Shown piece by piece: positions 24,584-31,531 of a stretch of DNA of 33,137 nt (position 1 is its first letter; the number at the start of each line of letters is the position of its first letter). A program made the position numbers and the translations under genes. Source of the DNA: Paenibacillus oceani (GTDB lineage: Bacteria; Bacillota; Bacilli; Paenibacillales; NBRC-103111); NCBI RefSeq assembly GCF_014705615.1, contig NZ_JACXJA010000039.1, forward strand, positions 1 to 33,137, given 5' to 3'. The notes under the pieces are model-generated. The model saw nothing but the letters and a program-made list of their open reading frames with translations, was not told the DNA's origin and did no database searches.

Positions 24584-24639
24584 TAAGAAAAGCTTCTTAA
24601 CGGCTAAACGGAGCCTTAGCCACGATGAATGATGAGACA

Positions 24640-24980
24640 ACTTGCATAGGGGCTGCCTAACTAGATAAGGGTCTCTGGCACCCTTTATTTTCGGCATATT
24701 GGGCTACCAGAGATCAATAGAGGCGATTTGTACCCCTTATTTCCACTACCTGAAGGAGATTGCGCCTTTTCGCGGAAATTAGCAGCTTCAAACCGCTCGT
24801 ATTCCGCGCCCAAGCCGCTTTTCGGACAACATAAAAGCTGCAAACCACTCCTATTCGACTCCTTCCCCCAGCTAGTAGCAGGGCGGAGAGCCGAACGGCC
24901 ATGATAAGCAGCTTGCGGCACCGGCTGACTCGACAAGTAAGGGCGTCTTTTACCCGCTTTATCACGGTGAAGAACATTCA
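24640..24980. repeat. Cluster of about six degenerate palindromic repeats
   Basis: Units of ~30 bp with AATAAG-type left ends, a TTTG/GCAA-C centre and CTTATT-type right ends recur every 30-60 bp. Examples are ATAAGGGTCTCTGGCACC to CTTTATTT, CAATAGAGGCGATTTGTACC to CCTTATTT, and AAGTAAGGGCGTCTTTTACC to GCTTTATC. They resemble the units at 12023-12195. Nothing else is seen in this 560-base gap apart from the terminator at 24985-25036. Confidence 0.5.
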
Positions 24981-24984
24981 AATA

Positions 24985-25036
24985 TTAAAAAAAGGCTCAA
25001 GCTGCCCGGCAATCGGGAAGGCTTGAGCCTTTTCTT
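24985..25036. terminator. Bidirectional terminator between the anti-sigma and MutS2-like genes
   Basis: AAGGCTCAAGC (24992-25002) pairs with GCTTGAGCCTT (25021-25031). It is flanked by A7 on the left and TTTTC on the right, so it can end both convergent transcripts. Confidence 0.85.
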
Positions 25037-25145
25037 TGTTCTCTCCTGAGCGCGGGAAAGCTCAGGTTCGCGGTGCAACCAATGCCCGCTTGAACAACGG
25101 TTCAGGCGCCGGCTGCCGCCCGTTTATCCGGTTACTGGCGCCAAC

Positions 25146-27224
25146 TCACCCGTCCGTCTCCGGCTTTTTTACGATCATTACCCCTTCCGCATGTTTGCGG
25201 CTCATCAGCTTACGCTTTTTCCGGTCTTCCTTCGATTCGAATACGATGTCCATATCGTAATCGTCAGGGTACAGCTCGCTTTTGGCGATATGCAAGGCGA
25301 GTCGTTTCCGGTTTATTCTAAACCGCTGCTTCTGGATCATAACGCCTACGTTCCCTCTCGCATCCTCCGCTTCGCAGACGATTCCGGTTTTGCCCAGATA
25401 AGCGATGAACACGCAGTCTCCGATCTCCAGCTTCGGAGCGGGGACAGCCCCTGCTTCATTCCGTCCTGAATCGCCTGAAGTCAGTCCCGCTCCTGTCCTT
25501 TCCTGTCGGCCTTGCTTCACGGGCCGATTGTCCTGCCGCTGTTCCTGCGGCTCTTCCTGAAGCTCCTCCAGCCGAACGCGCACCGGTTCCGGGTCAAGCT
25601 CCCGTTTCTGCTCCAGCTCCGTAAGGCGCGGATACTCCTGCTTTGCTCCGGTCCCCGGCTTCGCCAGTCGCGCCCCATCGGTAAAGTCCGCTCCACTCCC
25701 TCGTGCGGACGTTAATTGCTCCGAGCGCGAGATAATGCCCGCCGGTATTCCCAGCTTTTTGGCGATCAGAAATGCATAGCTCTGCCCCGCCTCTCCGATA
25801 CGCAGACGGTACAGCGGCTGCAGCGTCTCGGCGTCGAATTCCATCCGGGCGTTCTGGAATCCCGGAGTTTGTGAAGCAAAATGTTTGATTTCGTTGAAAT
25901 GCGTCGTAGCGACGACCGTAGCGCCCCTTTCGTGCAGCGCCTCCAGGATGGCGATCGACAGCCCGACTCCTTCCCCGGGGTCGGTTCCAGAAGCCAGCTC
26001 GTCGAGCAAGACGAGCGTCGAGCCGTCCGCTATATCCAAAATGCCGACCATATTCCGGATATGCGCCGAAAACGTGCTGAGCGACTGCTCGATGCTCTGG
26101 CCGTCCCCGATATCCGCCGCCACGTGGCGGAATACGGCAAGCTCGCTCCCTTCGCCCGCCGGTACGAGCAGACCGGATTGGGCCATCAGGGTGAGCAGAC
26201 CGACCGTTTTCAGAGCGATCGTTTTGCCTCCGGTATTTGGGCCGGTAATCACAAGCGACGAATACGATCTTCCGATCGTAAAATCGAGCGGGACCGTGCC
26301 GCCCCCGAGCAGCGGATGAACCGCGCTGTGCAGACGGATGAGGCCGCGGTCGTTCAGCCCGACGTTTCTGCCGTTGACGGCAAGCGCAAACTTTGCTTTG
26401 GCAAACAGGAAATCATACGTGCCGATCGCCTCTACATTCAGCTTCAGCTCATAATCGGCTTCTTCCACCAGTCCGGTCAGATCAGCGAGCACCTTCTCCT
26501 CCTCCCTCGCCTCCTCGGCGCGCAAACTTGCAAGCTCATGCTGCAGATGGGCGATCTCCTGAGGTTCGATATACACGGTTTGACCGCTGGACGACTCATC
26601 CAGCACGGAACCGGCTACAAGCTTCCGGTGCTCCTTCTTAATCGGCAGCACGTACCTGCCCGAACGGACGCTGAACAACTGTTCCTGCATAATCGAGCGG
26701 TGCCTGCTCATCAGCGCATCCATCCGTGCTTTGATTTTTTCCGCCACGGCGGCGATTTTCCGACGAGTTTTCAGCAAATCCCGGCTTGCCCCGTCGTCTA
26801 CTTGCCCGTTGCGGATACAGCGGTCGATCTCCCGCTTCAGCCCGGACAGCTCGTGCATCGAGCCCGCATACCCGGCGATGCGCGGAGCGACGGACGCTTT
26901 GGCGGCCATATACGTCTGGAGCTGGCCGCAGCCTTGCAAGAACAGCCGAATGTTCGCAAAGTCCTGTTCGTTAAACACATATCCCGTACCCGACAGCTGC
27001 AGCACCGTTTCGATTCCGCTTAGCGAGGGGATCGGCACGCTTGCGCCGTTATTCAGGATGGCCAGCGCCTCCGCCGTCTCGTCCAGCGCCGTTCGTACCG
27101 TCCGGAGTTCCGTCATCGGGCGCATCCCCTCCACATGCCGTTTCCCCAAGTACGAGACGGCATAGTCCGCCACTCGATTGACGACTTTATCGTATTCCAA
27201 TCTGTGCAGTGCATACTGATTCAC
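25146..27224 (-). CDS. MutS2-like ATPase lacking the Smr nuclease domain
   Basis: 692 residues from GTG at 27224 (GAGGAG upstream). Layout: N-terminal helical/core part (1-320), then the MutS ATPase with Walker A GPNTGGKT (328-335), signature SLSTFSAH (~381) and Walker B STLVLLDELASG (402-412), and TTHFNEIKHFA as the switch. A charged Q/E-rich linker (~545-610) and a KOW-like domain around GDCVFIAYLGKTG (~625) follow. The end is DYDMDIVFESKEDRKKRKLMSRKHAEGV. Canonical MutS2 (~785 residues) continues into a Smr domain with an LDLRG motif; here it is absent, and the chain ends in a different conserved-looking tail. Bacillus MutS2 acts on collided ribosomes and branched DNA; this paralogue's function is unknown. 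The 515-base upstream region holds a structured leader and two terminators. Confidence 0.88.
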   Translation of the reverse strand: MNQYALHRLEYDKVVNRVADYAVSYLGKRHVEGMRPMTELRTVRTALDETAEALAILNNGASVPIPSLSGIETVLQLSGTGYVFNEQDFANIRLFLQGCGQLQTYMAAKASVAPRIAGYAGSMHELSGLKREIDRCIRNGQVDDGASRDLLKTRRKIAAVAEKIKARMDALMSRHRSIMQEQLFSVRSGRYVLPIKKEHRKLVAGSVLDESSSGQTVYIEPQEIAHLQHELASLRAEEAREEEKVLADLTGLVEEADYELKLNVEAIGTYDFLFAKAKFALAVNGRNVGLNDRGLIRLHSAVHPLLGGGTVPLDFTIGRSYSSLVITGPNTGGKTIALKTVGLLTLMAQSGLLVPAGEGSELAVFRHVAADIGDGQSIEQSLSTFSAHIRNMVGILDIADGSTLVLLDELASGTDPGEGVGLSIAILEALHERGATVVATTHFNEIKHFASQTPGFQNARMEFDAETLQPLYRLRIGEAGQSYAFLIAKKLGIPAGIISRSEQLTSARGSGADFTDGARLAKPGTGAKQEYPRLTELEQKRELDPEPVRVRLEELQEEPQEQRQDNRPVKQGRQERTGAGLTSGDSGRNEAGAVPAPKLEIGDCVFIAYLGKTGIVCEAEDARGNVGVMIQKQRFRINRKRLALHIAKSELYPDDYDMDIVFESKEDRKKRKLMSRKHAEGVMIVKKPETDG

Positions 27225-27264
27225 ATTGATCGCTCCTCATCTTCTTTTGCTTCTTAAAGAGGTA

Positions 27265-27430
27265 GTTCAAACAAGCCCGCTCTTGATCACGAAGCAGCTC
27301 AGGAAGCCTGCTCGACATCGAATATGGATTCAGCCGGAACTTCCGGTGCTCACGTAGCCGCCACTACGCTCCGCTCCTCATTTCCTAGCTTCATCCCATC
27401 TTCTCGGTGCTGAAAACCGGACTTTTGAAC
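27265..27430. repeat. 166-bp imperfect inverted element in the MutS2-like 5' region
   Basis: The ends are inverted: plus GTTCAAACAAGCCCGCTCTT (27265-) against minus GTTCAAAAGTCCGGTTTTCA (27430-). Similarity continues into GATCACGAAG / GCACCGAGAAG. I recall similar GTTCAAA-ended units as dispersed intergenic sequences in Paenibacillus, but that is from memory only. Confidence 0.45.
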
Positions 27431-27442
27431 TCGCACTTAAAC

Positions 27443-27488
27443 AAAAAAAGGAAGGCCAAGAATGAGCATAGTCATTCTTGCCTTCCTC
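27443..27488 (-). terminator. Second intrinsic terminator upstream of the MutS2-like gene
   Basis: On the minus strand AGGAAGGCAAGAATGA, six bases, TCATTCTTGGCCTTCCT and a run of seven T form a very stable hairpin 220 bases before the start codon. Confidence 0.85.
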
Positions 27489-27516
27489 GTCCTTATCCGC
27501 GTTTGCCAAATACAAT

Positions 27517-27544
27517 AAAAAAACCGTGCTCAAAGACAGCACGG
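27517..27544 (-). terminator. First intrinsic terminator of the structured leader
   Basis: CCGTGCT, seven bases, AGCACGG, then seven T on the minus strand, about 200 nt from the predicted transcription start. Confidence 0.9.
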
Positions 27545-27692
27545 ATCGGCGCGTAGATAAAGGTATCTAGGGCAATGATGATATCCGCTGTTCTTAACTA
27601 CATTCCGAGGCTCGCTGGCAGGCATAGGAAATAAACGTCCTGTTTTGGACAGGCCATTCTCCTCGCGCTTCAACGCCTCTTATGGAATTAAA

Positions 27693-27716
27693 TTAGTTAA
27701 GAACGTTCACCGACAT
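27693..27716 (-). CDS. Seven-codon upstream ORF (MSVNVLN) in the leader
   Basis: ATG at 27716 lies six bases after GGGAGAG (27729-27723); seven codons end in TAA at 27693. Its last three codons and stop coincide with the 5' arm of the leader's 11-bp helix. A ribosome translating or stalling here would therefore prevent that helix from forming. The size, position and ribosome site are those of regulatory leader peptides in Firmicutes antibiotic-response genes. Translation is inferred. Confidence 0.5.
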   Translation of the reverse strand: MSVNVLN

Positions 27717-27746
27717 CAAAATCTCTCCCAGTACAAAGATACTACA

Positions 27747-27775
27747 ATTATATAAATCTCCCGGCCCGGCGTCAA
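27747..27775 (-). promoter_or_regulatory. Strong sigma-A promoter of the leader RNA
   Basis: Minus-strand TTGACG (27770-27775), a 17-base spacer and TATAAT (27747-27752). It is one of the best consensus promoters in the window. Confidence 0.88.
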
Positions 27776-27850
27776 GCCCGGAGTTGGTTCGGACTTCCCG
27801 CCCTCGCCCGACTTTCCGGAATCGGGTACAATGGAATTCGACAGAAACTA

Positions 27851-27882
27851 TTGACCTTGACATCTGTGTCAAGGTTTATACT
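27851..27882 (+). promoter_or_regulatory. MerR-type promoter with perfect dyad operator
   Basis: -35 TTGACC (27851-27856) and -10 TATACT (27877-27882) are 20 bases apart, the overlong spacing typical of MerR-activated promoters. The perfect palindrome CCTTGACA-TCTG-TGTCAAGG (27855-27874) fills the spacer. The MerR gene downstream is the obvious binding partner. Confidence 0.8.
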
Positions 27883-27933
27883 GATCTTGAAACCGTTATT
27901 CAGATCGGAGTAAGCAGGGGGGAGGGTGCATCG

Positions 27934-28350
27934 ATGAGAATCGGAGAACTAGCCAGTATAACCGGCGCCAGCCTTCGCTCGCTGCGCTATTATGAGCAGC
28001 AAAAGCTGATAAGCCCGGTACGTTCGGACAACGGATACCGGGAATACAGCCCTTTCGCTGTCGAACAGGTCGAGACGATCCGGTTTTATATCAGCCTCGG
28101 CTTCACGACCGAACAAATCGCCGGCTTTTTGCACTGTGTGATGCAAAATAAAGAAGCGTTCTGCCGGGACGTTCTGCCCGTATACGAAACGAAAATCGCC
28201 GAGCTAGACCAGCAGATCCAGTTGCTTTCGCGGATCAAATCCAATCTGGAGGAACGGGTCCGGGCGATGCTAGACGAGCGGGAGCAGGATGCGGACTACG
28301 ACGTAATCCAGCCGCCACCGGAAGCCGGCCGCGCTCCGTCCGGCGGGTGA
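27934..28350 (+). CDS. MerR-family transcriptional regulator
   Basis: 138 residues from ATG at 27934 (GGGGGGAGGG upstream). The winged helix-turn-helix is MRIGELASITGASLRSLRYYEQQKLISPVRSDNGYREYS (residues 1-39), with the RYYE motif of the family, then the dimerisation coiled coil (~75-115: YETKIAELDQQIQLLSRIKSNLEERV). A single Cys (~65) and no Cys cluster near the C-terminus argue against a classical metal sensor. A dyad in its own overlong promoter implies autoregulation. No target gene lies immediately downstream; a terminator follows at 28365-28404. Confidence 0.9.
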   Translation: MRIGELASITGASLRSLRYYEQQKLISPVRSDNGYREYSPFAVEQVETIRFYISLGFTTEQIAGFLHCVMQNKEAFCRDVLPVYETKIAELDQQIQLLSRIKSNLEERVRAMLDEREQDADYDVIQPPPEAGRAPSGG

Positions 28351-28364
28351 AGCGCATATAATCG

Positions 28365-28404
28365 AACCTTCAGCCCCTTCGATCGCGGGGTTGAAGGTTT
28401 TTTT
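28365..28404 (+). terminator. Rho-independent terminator after the MerR gene
   Basis: AACCTTCAGCCCC, eight bases, GGGGTTGAAGGTT and seven T. Between this and the germination operon at 28693 lies only MITE copy 2. Confidence 0.88.
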
Positions 28405-28445
28405 GTACGATTTTGCGGAACGTTCAAGAGCTAAAGCTTTATTCG

Positions 28446-28634
28446 AGGCTGTCGATTCATTGAGTAGAAGTGATAGCAGGGCTTTCCAAGTGAAAAGTTA
28501 CCTTCTTCTGCTCAAACAGGTTGTCCGGAATCCCTTGATTGAATAAGGATTGTACGGTAGGGGATTCCAGACAAACTCGCCAGAAGGTCATCTTTTCCCT
28601 TTCCACCTGGTTGTCCACATTGAATCGACAGCCT
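28446..28634 (-). mobile_element. MITE-like hairpin element, copy 2, with 7-bp target duplication
   Basis: 189 bp with the same terminal inverted repeats (AGGCTGTCGATTCA) as copy 1, in opposite orientation. TTATTCG is repeated exactly on both sides (28439-28445 and 28635-28641), the footprint of a transposition event. It is inserted between the MerR terminator and the germination operon, ~60 bases upstream of the first ger start, so it may affect that operon's promoter. A 267-base open frame crosses it but is not preserved in copy 1. Confidence 0.9.
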
Positions 28635-28692
28635 TTATTCGTCGTATATTTTTCCTGCAATGGGAAACCTAATGAAACGAGGTGACCGCAGG

Positions 28693-30378
28693 ATGAGCTA
28701 CAAGTTTCGACAGCCGATTGCATTGTCGGACCTATTAAAGCGCCGGGCCAAACGATTTCAGGCCGAATTGGACAGCCGTTACGAGAAAAGCGTATCCGCC
28801 TACGAACATCTTCCCCTGACCGGTGATCTGGACACGAACGTGGAGGCGGTACGTTCGATTTTTGGCAACAGCAGCGATTTAGTCATACGCCGTTTTCTGG
28901 TGGCCAAAGGGAAGCTGCAAGCCGCCGTCATTTTTTTCGACGGACTGACCAACACGGAAACCATTAACGAGAATATTATACAGCCGCTTATGGCTGCAGG
29001 CAGCCTGCCCGATTCGGAAAGCGCGCTTTCGTCATCCACCGACTGGCTGGACAAAACCGGAATCCCCATTGGCGAACTGCATCATACGGACCGGCTGAAC
29101 AGAGTAATCCGCACGATCCTGTCCGGCGATTCGGTTCTGCTGCTGGAAGGCTCGGACACGGCGATTCTGCTTAACTCCAAAGGCTGGGAAAGGCGCGGGA
29201 TCGACGAGCCTCGTACCGAATCGGTCGTACGGGGGCCAAGGGACGGATTCACGGAAACGTTATGCATCAATACGGCCCTGATCCGCCGAAGATTAAGAGA
29301 TCCGAATCTCCGCATCCAGTACATCACGGTCGGCCGGCGGTCGAACACCGATGTAGCAGTCGTCCATGTGGAAGGACTTACGAACCCGCAAATCGTGGAA
29401 GAAGTGGTGACCCGGATTCGAGCCATCGACATCGACGCCGCCCTGGAAAGCGGATATTTGGAGCAGGTGATCGAGGACAGCCACTGGACTCCCTTCCCGC
29501 TCATTCAGAACACGGAAAGACCGGACAAAGCGACGGCCAACCTGCTTGAGGGCAAAGTGATCGTTATTTGTGACGGGACCCCTTTCGTCCTGATCGCCCC
29601 GGCCGTATTCGCACAGTTTTATCACAGTCCGGAAGATTATTACGAACGGTTTCTGATCGGCACGTTAATCCGGCTGATCCGCGTAGTCAGCATGGCGATG
29701 GCGCTGCTGCTGCCCTCGCTCTACATCGCCTTCAGCTCGTTCCATCCGGAGATGATCCCTTCCCGGCTCGTTATCGCGATGGCGGCGGGACGATCGACCG
29801 TTCCTTTCCCATCGATCGTAGAAGCGTTCCTGATGGAGGTTACGATGGAAATATTGCGGGAAGCGAGCGTCCGGCTCCCCGGGCCGATCGGTCCGACCAT
29901 CGGAATCGTCGGAGCGCTGGTTGTCGGACAAGCGGCGGTTCAAGCCGGTATCGTCAGTCCGATCATGGTCATCATCGTTGCGCTGACGACGATCGGATCG
30001 TTCGCGGCACCGAGCTACAGCGCGGCGATTGCACTACGGATGCTCCGGTTTCCGATGATGGTCGCAGCGGCGTTTTTCGGGCTGTACGGCATTATGCTGC
30101 TGCTCATCTTAATCATCATTCACCTGTGCTCGCTGAAATCGTTTGGCGTCCCGTATTTGGCTCCTCTGACTCCCAGCCGGTTCGGAGATTTGAAAGACAC
30201 CTTCCTGCGGGCGCCGTTCCAGTGGATGACGATGAGACCTACTATTTTCAAACCGAAGGACAAACGGCGCGCTTCGCGCAATGCCAGAGAGGCGGGAGGC
30301 GGGCAGCATGGTTCGGACAACCGGCAGCAGCACGGGCAGCGGTACTCGGACAACGGAGGACCGGAACAAGCCCGATAA
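28693..30378 (+). CDS. Spore germination protein, GerA family (A subunit of a germinant receptor)
   Basis: 561 residues from ATG at 28693, eight bases after GAGGTG. The large hydrophilic N-terminal domain (~1-310) carries the family motifs NSSDLVIRRF, DGLTNTETINENIIQPLM and VLLLEGSDTAILLNSKGWERRGIDEPRTESVVRGPRDGFTE. About five membrane helices follow (~325-515), including the conserved REA-x-RLPGPIGPTIGIVGALVVGQAAV. The C-terminus is charged. The A subunit sits in the spore inner membrane and with B and C forms a receptor for small nutrients. The 3' end overlaps the B gene by 71 bases. The receptor's germinant cannot be read from sequence. Confidence 0.95.
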   Translation: MSYKFRQPIALSDLLKRRAKRFQAELDSRYEKSVSAYEHLPLTGDLDTNVEAVRSIFGNSSDLVIRRFLVAKGKLQAAVIFFDGLTNTETINENIIQPLMAAGSLPDSESALSSSTDWLDKTGIPIGELHHTDRLNRVIRTILSGDSVLLLEGSDTAILLNSKGWERRGIDEPRTESVVRGPRDGFTETLCINTALIRRRLRDPNLRIQYITVGRRSNTDVAVVHVEGLTNPQIVEEVVTRIRAIDIDAALESGYLEQVIEDSHWTPFPLIQNTERPDKATANLLEGKVIVICDGTPFVLIAPAVFAQFYHSPEDYYERFLIGTLIRLIRVVSMAMALLLPSLYIAFSSFHPEMIPSRLVIAMAAGRSTVPFPSIVEAFLMEVTMEILREASVRLPGPIGPTIGIVGALVVGQAAVQAGIVSPIMVIIVALTTIGSFAAPSYSAAIALRMLRFPMMVAAAFFGLYGIMLLLILIIIHLCSLKSFGVPYLAPLTPSRFGDLKDTFLRAPFQWMTMRPTIFKPKDKRRASRNAREAGGGQHGSDNRQQHGQRYSDNGGPEQAR

Positions 30379-31531
30379 ACCTTATCTGATCACGATCCGG
30401 CAATCGAGCGCCATGATTGCCAGCGGTCTGATCGGCGTAGGAGTGTTGACACTGACCCGGAAAACGGCGGAGTCGGCGGGAGAAAGCGGATGGATCGTGG
30501 CGATCGGCGGGACGATGCTGGCACTGGCTGTCATTATCAAGCTTTCCAACCGCCACCCGGGTCAGACGATCGTTGAGTATGCGTCCCGCCTGCTCGGTCC
30601 CCGTCGCTATCCGCTGATCGGCCGGATTGTAGGCTTCCCGCTGTTCCTCGCCTTTTTTTTGTTTTGGGCCACCTCGACGGCATTGGTCGCCCGCACGTTT
30701 GGGGATGTCGTCGTCACCACCGTGTTGACCCGGACGCCTTTGGAAGTGGTCATCGCAACGATGCTGATCACGTCGTTTATTTACGTCATGTATGACGAGG
30801 GAGTGGTCGCCCGCGTCAACGAAATCTTATTGCCGATCATCGTCATCCCGGTGCTCGTCATCGCTTTATCTTCTTTTCAAAGCGCGAGAATCGATAACCT
30901 CCTGCCAGTGTTCGACGGAAACTGGGCAGGCTTGATGAAAGGGATTTTCTATACGGCAAGCTCGTATCTCGGCTTCGAGATCATGACGATCTTTTTCGCC
31001 GATACGAAACAAGGCAGCAAGCGGATGACCGGCGGGATGGTCGGTGTCGCCATACCCGGCTTGATTTATGTGCTGATTGTCATCTCCAGTATTTCCGTAT
31101 TCGGGGTGGAGGAAATCCGTCTTCTGGCCTGGCCGACTCTGGAGCTGGTCAAAACAAGCGAGGTTCCCGGCTTCATCCTGGAACGGCTGGAATCTGCGTT
31201 TCTCGGCGTATGGGTGGCGGCCGTTTTCACGACGGTAGGCAACATGTACTATGCGACTGCGGCCATCGCCCGGCGTACATTTAAGCTGAAAAGCCACCGT
31301 TGGATCGCTTTGTTCTTGCTTCCCGCTTACTATTGGTTTTCCCTGGTTCCGCAGAACGGGGAAATGCTGCTCCAATATTCGCGGTTTATTAGCAACGGGG
31401 GGATGATTATCGCCTATTGCGTGCCCGTACTGCTGCTGTTCCTGTCCTTCGCCAAAGGGGGACGCAAGCGGGAAGGACAAACTCAGTCCGGCCAAGCCCT
31501 ATCGGATCAAAAGGAGGCATCGACCACGTGA
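30308..31531 (+). CDS. Spore germination permease-like protein, GerB family (B subunit)
   Basis: 407 residues from ATG at 30308, which has GGGAGG upstream, inside the 3' end of the A gene. About ten membrane helices in the amino-acid/polyamine/organocation transporter fold run from LITIRQSSAMIASGLIGVGVLTLTR to GGMIIAYCVPVLLLFLSF. Members bind amino-acid-like germinants in the spore inner membrane. The start ATG at 30281 in the same frame has no ribosome site. Its stop overlaps the GTG start of the C gene (GTGA). Confidence 0.93.
   Translation: MVRTTGSSTGSGTRTTEDRNKPDKPYLITIRQSSAMIASGLIGVGVLTLTRKTAESAGESGWIVAIGGTMLALAVIIKLSNRHPGQTIVEYASRLLGPRRYPLIGRIVGFPLFLAFFLFWATSTALVARTFGDVVVTTVLTRTPLEVVIATMLITSFIYVMYDEGVVARVNEILLPIIVIPVLVIALSSFQSARIDNLLPVFDGNWAGLMKGIFYTASSYLGFEIMTIFFADTKQGSKRMTGGMVGVAIPGLIYVLIVISSISVFGVEEIRLLAWPTLELVKTSEVPGFILERLESAFLGVWVAAVFTTVGNMYYATAAIARRTFKLKSHRWIALFLLPAYYWFSLVPQNGEMLLQYSRFISNGGMIIAYCVPVLLLFLSFAKGGRKREGQTQSGQALSDQKEASTT

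Larger units (their letters stand above)
27517..27740 (-). ncRNA. Structured ~220-nt leader or independent RNA upstream of the MutS2-like gene
   Basis: A strong promoter (27747-27775) and an intrinsic terminator (CCGTGCT / AGCACGG plus T7, 27517-27544) bound the transcript. An 11-bp perfect helix joins GTTCTTAACTA at 27704-27694 with TAGTTAAGAAC at 27600-27590. Inside it are ATTCC / GGAAT, GAGGC / GCCTC and a CCTGT-x5-ACAGG tip. The outer flanks (GATGTC / GATATC) also pair, so the whole molecule is rod-like. The 5' arm contains a 7-codon ORF. It lacks T-box, lysine, SAM and other riboswitch signatures I know. It may be a ribosome-dependent attenuator for the MutS2-like gene or a free small RNA. 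Confidence 0.6.

Noticed and set aside
27517-27740. 6S RNA
   Set aside because: Length, promoter and terminator fit, but I see no large central bubble on the rod, and a translatable 7-codon ORF sits in the 5' arm. It cannot be excluded without a covariance search.
28457-28723. 88-codon open frame across MITE copy 2
   Set aside because: The frame is broken in copy 1 at the same place, has no ribosome site and runs through both terminal repeats.
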